From positions 1 through 14,155 of the forward strand of contig JANYBY010000303.1 of assembly GCA_025360565.1 (NCBI GenBank): DNA of 14,155 bases. The letters are read 5' to 3'. Source of the DNA: Bacteroidota bacterium. Its GTDB lineage: Bacteria > Bacteroidota > Bacteroidia > B-17B0 > Aurantibacillaceae. Position 1 is the first letter of the stretch. Each line of letters opens with the position of its first letter. Positions 1-7,861 of the stretch are shown here, piece after piece. A program made the position numbers and the translations under genes. The notes under the pieces were generated by a model that saw only the letters and a list, made by a program, of their open reading frames with translations, had not been told where the DNA came from and searched no databases.

Positions 1-1
1 A

Positions 2-3000
2 ACCGTTGGTATTGGTTTATGGACATTGCTCGGGGGAGGAATTTCAATTACAAGCCCGGGCTTACCAAACTCCGGATTTACGGGCCTTGCCGTTGGTGTA
101 AATACGTTGCAATGGTCAATTACAAATGGTGTTTGCCCTGCAAGTACAGCAACGGTTTTAATTCAGCGTGATGATCTTCCAACTCTCGCAAATGCAGGGC
201 CAAGCCAATCACTATGTTCAAATGCCGGTGCACTTTCAGGCAACACTCCATTAGTGGGAACGGGATTATGGTCAGTTGTTGTTGGAACTGTTTCTATTAC
301 AACACCAACATTAGAAACATCCGCGTTTACCGGTTTGGCATTGGGTACACATACCTTAAACTGGACCATCAGTAACGGTGTATGTCCTTCCAGCTCATCA
401 ACGCTTTCTATTTTAAGGGTAAATTTTGTTACCACCTCGTTAGCGGGCACCAATCAAACCATTTGTTCTTCAAGCGGCACGCTCGCCGGCAATACGCCAA
501 CCGTTGGTAATGGGTTGTGGACATTAGTTGGCGGAACACTTTCAATTACCAATCCTACATCGCCAACATCTCCTATCACCGGTATTGCCGTTGGTACGCA
601 TACACTCATGTGGACTATCAGCAATGGTATTTGCTCTCCTAGTTCTTCTACCGTTGAAATTCAGCGTGATGCTGTTCCAACCACTGCAATGGCAGGACTT
701 AATCAAACTGTTTGTGCAACTACAGCAACGCTTACCGGAAATACACCTTTAATCGGAACCGGATTATGGTCTTTACTTGTTGGCACATTAACCATTGATT
801 CTCCTTTGTTACCCGGCTCAACTGTAAGCAGTATGTCGCCCGGCATAAATGTTTTACAATGGACCATCAGCAACGGTGTTTGTCCGCCAAGCAGTTCAGC
901 AGTACAAATTAAACGCGACGATTTTCCTACCCCATCTGTTGCGGGACCAAACCAAACTGTTTGCGCCTCAACCGGAACACTCGGCGGCAATACGCCAACC
1001 GTTGGTATCGGATTTTGGACTTTGCTTGGCGGAACAGTGACTGTTATCAATCCAACCCTTTCCACATCAGGCTTTTCAGGTATGCCGGTCGGCCTCCATT
1101 TATTAGATTGGACCATTAGCAATGGCGTTTGTCCTTCAAGTTCATCCACCGTTTTAATTCAGCGAGATGCATTTCCAACCAACGCTATCGCAGGACCAAA
1201 TCAAACAATTTGCGCCACAACTGGAACACTTTCAGCCAACACACCAACTATCGGAACCGGCCTATGGTCGGTTATTGTGGGAACTGTAAATATTACATCA
1301 CCTTCCTCACCCTCATCACTTTTTTCCGCACTCGCAGTTGGCGTTCATACTTTGGGATGGAACATTACAAACGGTGTTTGTCCGCCAAGTACTTCTACAA
1401 TTATACTTCAGCACGATGATTTTCCAACCCCTTCGTTTGCGGGACCAACTCAAACTGTTTGCGCTCCTAACGGAACGCTCGCCGGAAATTCTCCTATTGT
1501 TGGTACAGGATTATGGGCAATGCTTGCAGGAACAATTTCAGTTACTACTCCCACTTTATCAAATTCGCAATTTTCCGGTTTAGCGGTAGGAACGAGTACG
1601 TTGCAATGGACGATTAGTAATGGTGTTTGTCCACCAAGCTCTTCTACAGTTTCTGTTTCAAGAGATAATTATCCAACACCATCTGTTGCCGGACCAAATC
1701 AAACTATTTGTGCAACCACAACAACACTAGCCGGCAATACGCCTACAATTGGAACAGGTATGTGGGCCTTGCTTGTTGGAACCTTAACAATTAACACACC
1801 AACACTTCCAAACTCAGTGATATCGCTTGTAGCAGCGGGTATACATACATTACAGTGGTCAATTGTAAATGGTGTTTGTCCGCCAAGTAATGATAAAGTT
1901 TCTATTCAGCGTGATGATTTTCCAACGCCATCCGTTGCCGGACCGGATCAAACTATTTGCACAACCACAGCCGTGCTTGCCGGTAATACACCAACTTCCG
2001 GTACAGGTTTGTGGACTTTGGTTGGTGGCGGACTTTCCATTATTACACCAACCAATCCTGTTTCTTCGGTTACAGCAGTAGCGGTTGGAACAAATGTGTT
2101 ACAATGGACAATCAGCAATGGTATTTGTCCGCCAAGTTCTTCAACGGTCGCAATATTACGGGATGATTTTCCTACAATCTCTGTTGCAGGGCCTAATCAA
2201 ACAATTTGTGCTACCAGTGGAGTACTCGGTGGGAATACACCAATTGTTGGTAACGGTTTATGGACATTGCTTTCGGGATTACTTTCAATAACAACACCAA
2301 CGTTTGAAACATCTGCTATTACTGGCATTGCGGTTGGGGTTAATGTACTCGATTGGACGATCAGCAATGGTGTTTGTCCTCCAAGCTCCTCAACTGTTTC
2401 AATTGAAAGAGTAGATTTTCCAACAACGGCACTTGCCGGGCCCGACCAAACAATTTGCGCCACAAGTGGAATATTAGCGGGTAACACGCCAATTATTGGT
2501 ACCGGGTCATGGGCGGTGCTTGTGGGTGCGGCTTCTGTTACAACGCCAACACTCGAAACTTCACCATTTACTGCTTTGGCAGTGGGTGCGAATATTTTAG
2601 AGTGGAGCATAAATTACAATGTGTGTCCGCCAAGTACATCAACGGTTCTTGTTCAGCGCGATGATTTTCCAACTACCGCCCTTGCGGGGCCTAATCAAAC
2701 TATTTGCGCCGCAAGCGGGGTGCTCAGCGGCAATACGCCAACCGTTGGTACCGGTTTATGGACAGTGCAAACCGGAACGTTATCAATTACAACACCTACG
2801 ATTGAAACATCCGCGGTTACAGGTGTTGCCATTGGCACCCATACATTAGACTGGACCATTAGTAATGGGGTTTGCCCTCCCAGTTCATCAACGGTAACGC
2901 TTACAAGGTTAGATGCACCTACAACTGCCGTGGCCGGTCCCAATCAAACACTTTGTGCCACTTCCGGAACACTCGCTGCAAATGATGCTACTGTTGGTAC

Positions 3001-4402
3001 AGGGTTATGGACAGTTATTGGCGGTGCAGCTTCAATTAATTCACCAACCTTTTCGGCATCAACATTTACAGCACTTGCAGTGGGTGCAAATATTTTGCAA
3101 TGGAGCATTAGTTACGATGTTTGTCCGCCAAGTACATCAACTGTTTTAATTCAACGAGATGATCTACCAACACTTTCCGCCGCAGGGCCCTCACAAACTT
3201 ATTGCGCTGTAACAGGCACACTTCCCGGAAATGTACCATTGGTAGGAACAGGCTTATGGTCCTTAGTGAGCGGCACACTTTCAGTTACAACACCTACTTT
3301 ACCTTCATCTACAGTAACTGGTTTGGCAATTGGCACGCATACTTTAAATTGGACGATAAACAATGGTGTTTGTCCGCCAAGCTCCTCAACTGTTTCGGTT
3401 GAGAGGATTGATTTTCCTACAATGGCGGTGGCTGGACCTTCTCAAACATTGTGCGCAACTACTGGAATACTTGCCGCTAATACACCAACAATTGGTAATG
3501 GTTTTTGGTCGGTTATTGGCGGTTCTGTTTCTATTACTACGCTTACATCTCCGGCGTCTACTTTTAGTAATCTCGCGGTCGGTTCAAATACTTTGCAATG
3601 GAATATCACTTACGGTGTTTGCCCTATAAATTCTTCCACAATAATCATTCAACGTGATGAAGCGCCATCAGTTTCAGATGCCGGTAATAATATAACGGTT
3701 TGCGCATTGACTACATCTTTGAATGGGTCAGTTCCATCAGTAGGAACAGGAACTTGGGTACCTATTGGCATTGGGCCTTCTGTTACTGCTGTATCAAACC
3801 CGAATTCAACAGTAACCTTTACAAATGAAGGAATATATCGTTACAAATGGATAATTGGTAATGGTGTTTGCCCAACAAATGAAGATTCCGTAAAAATTAC
3901 GACGTATGCCTTACCTGCAGTTGCAAGCGCGGGGCCCGATCAGAAAATTTGCGCGAACACAGTTAGCTTATCCGCAAATTTACCGGCAATAGGAAGCTGC
4001 ACATGGATTGCAATCAATGGTTCAGCGGCTGTTGCTGATCCAAATAACAATCACACCTTTGTTAATTTTTTAAATCAGGGTATTTATTCTTATGTATGGT
4101 CCAATACACACGGTAATTGCCCTGCGGTGAATGATACAGTTGTAATACAAACATTTTCAAACCCTACACGGGCAAATGCGGGAACCGATATTACTTCTGA
4201 TATAAATTCTGTAAACCTTGCCGCGAATGATCCGCTTGTTGGAGTAGGTGCGTGGAGTATCATTAATGGTTCGGGAGATCTTTCAAATATAAATAGCCCT
4301 CAAAGCGCTTTCGAAATTACTTCTGATGGAAGAACTGATATGGTGTGGACCATAACAAACGGTGTTTGTCCGGCTTCATCCGACACCTTGTTTATTTTTA
4401 TC
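2..4402 (+). repeat. 18-copy 249-bp coding tandem repeat (83-residue Ig/PKD-like units)
   Basis: The NGVCP-type motif recurs with its GGT (or equivalent) codon at 128, 377, 626, 875, 1124, 1373, 1622, 1871, 2120, 2369, 2618, 2867, 3116, 3365, 3614, 3863, 4112 and 4361. Most of these positions were counted directly; the rest fit the series. The period is exactly 249 bp over 17 intervals, with no net indel. Units up to about 3650 are close relatives. The last three or four have drifted strongly in sequence while keeping the length. Copies differ at many third codon positions, so this is an old array under protein-level constraint, not a fresh expansion. The array runs off the left edge, so the copy number is a minimum. 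Confidence 0.93.
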
Positions 4403-4669
4403 AATTCTTTTTTAATTCCTGAAGTGATAACGCCAAACGGTGATGGCAGTAATGATGTTTTTGAAATAAAAGCCTTCAGTAAAATAGATGGGGTTAAAAT
4501 AAAAATATATAACCGATGGGGGAATATAGTTTTTGAAAGCAATAATTATAAAAATGATTTCGGTGGAATTAATTCAGCGGGGCATAAATTGGCCGACGAT
4601 ACGTATTATTATTTGTTGAACGCAGAGGAAAAAAATTACAAAGGTTTTTTTAAAATTAAAACGAATTGA
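2..4669 (+). CDS. Giant tandem-repeat surface protein with T9SS type B (gliding-type) C-terminal sorting domain, 5'-truncated
   Basis: The reading frame is already open at position 2 and encodes repeat sequence (TVGIGLWT) before the first possible initiator, a TTG at 26, so the gene enters from outside and its signal peptide is missing. About 1,555 residues are visible. Some 18 Ig/PKD-like units of 83 residues follow one another; each carries an AGPNQTIC-like strand, a GLWT-like Trp, a W-[ST]-I-[ST]-NGVCP strand and a QRDDFPT-like linker. The final ~85 residues (4412-4666) begin IPEVITPNGDGSNDVF and contain IYNRWGNIVF and DTYYYLL, the signature of the gliding motility-associated C-terminal (CHU_C) family. 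In that family the domain directs export across the outer membrane by the type IX system. Role inferred: secreted or surface-attached adhesin or filament-like protein. It is followed by a PorP/SprF gene, a common partner of type B cargo. No catalytic domain is visible, and the substrate or ligand is unknown. Confidence 0.9.
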   Translation, partial: TVGIGLWTLLGGGISITSPGLPNSGFTGLAVGVNTLQWSITNGVCPASTATVLIQRDDLPTLANAGPSQSLCSNAGALSGNTPLVGTGLWSVVVGTVSITTPTLETSAFTGLALGTHTLNWTISNGVCPSSSSTLSILRVNFVTTSLAGTNQTICSSSGTLAGNTPTVGNGLWTLVGGTLSITNPTSPTSPITGIAVGTHTLMWTISNGICSPSSSTVEIQRDAVPTTAMAGLNQTVCATTATLTGNTPLIGTGLWSLLVGTLTIDSPLLPGSTVSSMSPGINVLQWTISNGVCPPSSSAVQIKRDDFPTPSVAGPNQTVCASTGTLGGNTPTVGIGFWTLLGGTVTVINPTLSTSGFSGMPVGLHLLDWTISNGVCPSSSSTVLIQRDAFPTNAIAGPNQTICATTGTLSANTPTIGTGLWSVIVGTVNITSPSSPSSLFSALAVGVHTLGWNITNGVCPPSTSTIILQHDDFPTPSFAGPTQTVCAPNGTLAGNSPIVGTGLWAMLAGTISVTTPTLSNSQFSGLAVGTSTLQWTISNGVCPPSSSTVSVSRDNYPTPSVAGPNQTICATTTTLAGNTPTIGTGMWALLVGTLTINTPTLPNSVISLVAAGIHTLQWSIVNGVCPPSNDKVSIQRDDFPTPSVAGPDQTICTTTAVLAGNTPTSGTGLWTLVGGGLSIITPTNPVSSVTAVAVGTNVLQWTISNGICPPSSSTVAILRDDFPTISVAGPNQTICATSGVLGGNTPIVGNGLWTLLSGLLSITTPTFETSAITGIAVGVNVLDWTISNGVCPPSSSTVSIERVDFPTTALAGPDQTICATSGILAGNTPIIGTGSWAVLVGAASVTTPTLETSPFTALAVGANILEWSINYNVCPPSTSTVLVQRDDFPTTALAGPNQTICAASGVLSGNTPTVGTGLWTVQTGTLSITTPTIETSAVTGVAIGTHTLDWTISNGVCPPSSSTVTLTRLDAPTTAVAGPNQTLCATSGTLAANDATVGTGLWTVIGGAASINSPTFSASTFTALAVGANILQWSISYDVCPPSTSTVLIQRDDLPTLSAAGPSQTYCAVTGTLPGNVPLVGTGLWSLVSGTLSVTTPTLPSSTVTGLAIGTHTLNWTINNGVCPPSSSTVSVERIDFPTMAVAGPSQTLCATTGILAANTPTIGNGFWSVIGGSVSITTLTSPASTFSNLAVGSNTLQWNITYGVCPINSSTIIIQRDEAPSVSDAGNNITVCALTTSLNGSVPSVGTGTWVPIGIGPSVTAVSNPNSTVTFTNEGIYRYKWIIGNGVCPTNEDSVKITTYALPAVASAGPDQKICANTVSLSANLPAIGSCTWIAINGSAAVADPNNNHTFVNFLNQGIYSYVWSNTHGNCPAVNDTVVIQTFSNPTRANAGTDITSDINSVNLAANDPLVGVGAWSIINGSGDLSNINSPQSAFEITSDGRTDMVWTITNGVCPASSDTLFIFINSFLIPEVITPNGDGSNDVFEIKAFSKIDGVKIKIYNRWGNIVFESNNYKNDFGGINSAGHKLADDTYYYLLNAEEKNYKGFFKIKTN

Positions 4670-5559
4670 TGAAATATAAATTAATACTGATTTATTTTTT
4701 TATTGCTTTTGCGGTTAAGGCTCAGCACTACCCAAGTTTTAGTCAGTACATAGTGAACGGTTTGGTTATAAACCCCGCGTACGCCGGCAGAAACGATATG
4801 CTTGATCTTACCTTGGCTCATCGCAGGCAGTGGACCGGCTTTGACGGTGCGCCGGTAAATACATCTTTTAGTGCTAATACTCCCATAAAAATAAAAGGGA
4901 TCGCACTGGGCTTGTCTTACATGTCCGATCAAATTGGCACAAGTAACAATCAATCTTTTAATTTTATTTACGCTTATAGGATAAAATTGGGGAAAGTAAA
5001 ATTGAGTTTTGGATTACAGAACGGAATTATGTTGCAAAGAACTAATTGGGATAAGTTACGCAGGAATGATAAACAAGACGCTTTAATTGACGGGCAGGCT
5101 CAATCGAAAACCGCTTTCATGTCGGGCGCCGGATTTTATTTACACGGTAAAAATTTATTCGCGGGAATAAGTTTACCCTACATGGTAAATACATTGAATA
5201 AAAATGCTCTTAAGGAAAACCCTCTTTTAATAAGTACAGGCTATTTTATTAAATTAAATGATCATCACGGTTTAAAACCTTCGGTATTGGTAAAAATGAT
5301 CCCCGCATCACCGGTTCAAGTAGATATTAATTTGAATTATTACTATAAAAAAACATGCGGATTCGGAATTTCTTACCGCACAGGGTCTTCTATTGTTGGT
5401 ATAATGGAATATGGGATAAATAAACAGTTCAGAATTTATTACAGTTACGATTACGGTATTACAAGTTTAAAAAATTATAACGGGGGGTCGCACGAAATAC
5501 TCTTGAGATATTATTTTGGATATTCATTTAACGCTCTTAATCCCCGTGACTTTCAATAA
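4669..5559 (+). CDS. PorP/SprF family type IX secretion system outer-membrane protein
   Basis: A protein of 296 residues starting at ATG 4669. A TTG one codon upstream is a less likely start; the chosen ATG shares one base with the preceding stop (TGATG), a typical coupled junction. Residues 1-19 form a signal peptide ending VKAQ. The mature part opens with the family's hallmark stretch: SQYIVNGLVINPAYAG at about 25-40, then HRRQWTGFDGAP at 51-62. The rest is alternating amphipathic beta strands (for example KVKLSFGLQNGI, LFAGISLPYM, CGFGISYRTGS) ending in aromatic YYFGYSF, as expected for a beta-barrel of this family. Known members (PorP in Porphyromonas, SprF in Flavobacterium) help secrete or anchor T9SS type B cargo such as SprB. 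Its position directly after a type B cargo gene suggests it is the dedicated partner of that protein. Bacteroidota often carry several paralogues, so it need not be the core PorP. Confidence 0.9.
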   Translation: MKYKLILIYFFIAFAVKAQHYPSFSQYIVNGLVINPAYAGRNDMLDLTLAHRRQWTGFDGAPVNTSFSANTPIKIKGIALGLSYMSDQIGTSNNQSFNFIYAYRIKLGKVKLSFGLQNGIMLQRTNWDKLRRNDKQDALIDGQAQSKTAFMSGAGFYLHGKNLFAGISLPYMVNTLNKNALKENPLLISTGYFIKLNDHHGLKPSVLVKMIPASPVQVDINLNYYYKKTCGFGISYRTGSSIVGIMEYGINKQFRIYYSYDYGITSLKNYNGGSHEILLRYYFGYSFNALNPRDFQ

Positions 5560-7861
5560 TAGATCTCTTTTTCTTTTTGTTACGCTCTTAACAACCCTTA
5601 TCCAAAATATTAGTGGACAAGTGCTGCAATACGATTCGGTTAACTTAAAAGTAAATGCGGTTAAAAAGCTGAATACGGATGGGAATGAATTTGCCCCGAT
5701 GTTATTTAACAGCAAACTTTATTTTATTTCTGACAGAGAAAGTGATTTTTCGGTAAAATATACTGATAAAAGAACAGATGATTATTTTTACAGGCTTTAC
5801 GAATCAAATTATTCCGACAGTTTAAGTTTTACCAAACCCAAAAATGTAAGCGGGAGATTAGAGACAAAATATAACGTGGGGCCGGTTTGTGTTACGGAAG
5901 AGGGGATCTACGCCACCCTAAATAATAAAAAATGGATAAGCAATAATAAACAAATGCCCTTACAGATCCAATTTTTGGAGTGGGATTCTAATAATAAAAA
6001 AGGAGTGCCTCAAACGATTAGTTTTGGTCTTGATGATTCAATTTCATGCGCTCAGCCATGTGTGGTTGGAGATACGTTAATGTTCTTTACAAGCAATTAC
6101 AAATTGGGTTTTGGTAAAACAGATCTTTTTTACAGCCTCAAAAAAAATAATAAATGGCAGGCCCCTGTTAACTGCGGCTCAAAAGTAAATTCAGAATATT
6201 CCGAATCTTATCCCTATTTTGTTTATCCTAAATTGTATTTTTCATCTAATAGGCCTAATGGATTTGGCGGTACCGATGTTTACACAATTGATTACATGAA
6301 TACCGAAGCAGAACCGCGTTTAATGCCATACCCCATCAACTCTAAATTTGATGATTTTGGTTTTGTAATTGATAATAATTTATCTGCCGGCTTTTTAAGT
6401 TCGAACAGAAAAGGAACGGATGATATATTTCGTTTTAAATATAATATACCGGAGTTTGATAAGTGTAAAGAAATGAAAAATAATATTTATTGTTATACTT
6501 TTTTTGAAGCCTCGTCATTAAGCGCGAAAGATACGATTGGAATGACCTATGAATGGAGCTTTGGAGATGGAACAAAAAAACGAGGAATAGAAGCGAGGCA
6601 TTGTTTTGATGGGGAAGGAAAGTATTTGATAGAATTAAACGTGATCGATAAATCGAGCGGTGAAATATTTTACAACGAAGTTAATTACGATTTTGATCTT
6701 AAGAACGAAAAACAACTTTTTATACATTCGGCTGATACTGTAAAGGCCGGATATGAAATGGTATTTGATTCGCGATTTATTAATGTGGATAGTTTAACGA
6801 TCGCAAAGCGGTATTGGAATTTTGGAGACGGTGTTTTCGCGTTTACCGAAAGGCCCAAGCATAAGTACGATATACCCGGCACTTACATTGTTAAAATGGG
6901 CATTGTGGGTACAAGAAATTTTAAACCATATAAAGAATGTGTAGAGAAAAAGGTGTGGGTTACCAAATCAAATATACAACCTATTTACTCATTTAACCCG
7001 CCAATAATTAAAGAACCTGCTAGGAATCACAAAAAGAAATTTATGGATAGTATGGCGGTATACGACAAAGGTTTTTATAATTTTATAATTAAGAAAGAAA
7101 GAACAGATTCAATTGCAATTGCAAAAAGAATAAATAACAAAAAGGAAAAAAAGACAAGAGAGGAGATCGTAAATACAAAACCGGTAATTGATGTAAAAGA
7201 TCCAAACAGAAGAGTTTTTAATACGTTTCACGGCGAAAAACCCGACACATCTGTTATTTACAAAGTGCATCTGGGATCTTCAAAAAATAAAATTGAAAAA
7301 GATAATCCTGTTTTTAACGGACTAAAAATGATCTCGGAAAATAAACGTGATAGTATGTATCATTATTATTATGGATCTTCAAAAACGGTTTCAAAAATTA
7401 TTCCGTATTACGAGATGGCAAAAACAAGAGGCTTTAAGTCGGCGGTTGTTACCGGGTTTAAAAATGATTCCTTAGTAGAAAATCCTAACTTAAGAAATCA
7501 GTATTTATTGATCAAGGATACCATTATATCCGACAAATATATTTCAATTTATTTTGATGTTAGCTCTTTTGAGATCTCTAAAACCGAAAAAGAAAAACTT
7601 TTAAAATATTTTAAAACGTTTAAAAATTTAAAGCAACTCCGTATAGTTTTAAAAGGTTATACGGATTATACCGGTGAAGCAACTGCCAATTATGTTTTAA
7701 GTCAACAGCGTGTGGATGCAGTTACTAAAGTTTTAACTTCGCTTAACCTTTCTAAATTAAAATCTTATTATTTTGGCGGTAAACTTACTAACGAAATGAT
7801 AGAGCACGAAAATTTGCAAGAAAACCGTAAAGTTGATATAACTATATTTTACTTAAAATAA
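5546..7861 (+). CDS. Exported PD40-PKD-PKD-SPOR-like-OmpA peptidoglycan-linked envelope protein (PorE-like context)
   Basis: I place the start at GTG 5546, which gives 771 residues and a clean signal peptide (TFNNRSLFLFV...NISG, cleaved near residue 24). The in-frame TTG at 5516 would add ten residues and a longer overlap. The chosen start overlaps the PorP/SprF gene by 14 nt. Domains in order: PD40/WD40-like propeller blades at about 45-310 (KLYFISDRE, KLYFSSNRPNGFGGTDVY, AGFLSSNRKGTDDIF); two PKD domains with WSFGDG at 337-342 and WNFGDG at 424-429; a Lys-rich linker at about 485-560; a probable SPOR-like segment at about 570-644 (VIYKVHLGSS ... GFKSAVVTGF); and an OmpA C-terminal domain at about 666-771 (ISIYFDVSSFEI, GYTDYTGEATANYVLSQQRV, ENRKVDITIF), which in this family binds peptidoglycan. 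No lipobox is seen. Role inferred: a periplasmic anchor tying the neighbouring T9SS apparatus or cargo to the cell wall, as proposed for PorE-type proteins. The PKD domains differ from the TPR layout of PorE. Confidence 0.85.
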   Translation: MTFNNRSLFLFVTLLTTLIQNISGQVLQYDSVNLKVNAVKKLNTDGNEFAPMLFNSKLYFISDRESDFSVKYTDKRTDDYFYRLYESNYSDSLSFTKPKNVSGRLETKYNVGPVCVTEEGIYATLNNKKWISNNKQMPLQIQFLEWDSNNKKGVPQTISFGLDDSISCAQPCVVGDTLMFFTSNYKLGFGKTDLFYSLKKNNKWQAPVNCGSKVNSEYSESYPYFVYPKLYFSSNRPNGFGGTDVYTIDYMNTEAEPRLMPYPINSKFDDFGFVIDNNLSAGFLSSNRKGTDDIFRFKYNIPEFDKCKEMKNNIYCYTFFEASSLSAKDTIGMTYEWSFGDGTKKRGIEARHCFDGEGKYLIELNVIDKSSGEIFYNEVNYDFDLKNEKQLFIHSADTVKAGYEMVFDSRFINVDSLTIAKRYWNFGDGVFAFTERPKHKYDIPGTYIVKMGIVGTRNFKPYKECVEKKVWVTKSNIQPIYSFNPPIIKEPARNHKKKFMDSMAVYDKGFYNFIIKKERTDSIAIAKRINNKKEKKTREEIVNTKPVIDVKDPNRRVFNTFHGEKPDTSVIYKVHLGSSKNKIEKDNPVFNGLKMISENKRDSMYHYYYGSSKTVSKIIPYYEMAKTRGFKSAVVTGFKNDSLVENPNLRNQYLLIKDTIISDKYISIYFDVSSFEISKTEKEKLLKYFKTFKNLKQLRIVLKGYTDYTGEATANYVLSQQRVDAVTKVLTSLNLSKLKSYYFGGKLTNEMIEHENLQENRKVDITIFYLK

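Noticed and set aside
163..2943. Minus-strand open frames (163-453, 703-1149, 2197-2610, 2695-2943) with similar sequences such as GPA...VGKSS
   Set aside because: They are antisense images of the same repeat and resemble one another only because the sense strand repeats.
528..3629. A series of 60-100 codon open frames in the other + frames of the repeat array, sharing a VFVRQ-like start
   Set aside because: They recur because the underlying 249-bp unit recurs; each is out of frame with the strongly conserved 83-residue unit and has no independent start context.
2..4402. Tandem repeats considered as a CRISPR array or satellite DNA
   Set aside because: The period is 249 bp, in frame throughout, with no short repeat-spacer alternation, and it encodes a continuous protein ending in a T9SS sorting domain.
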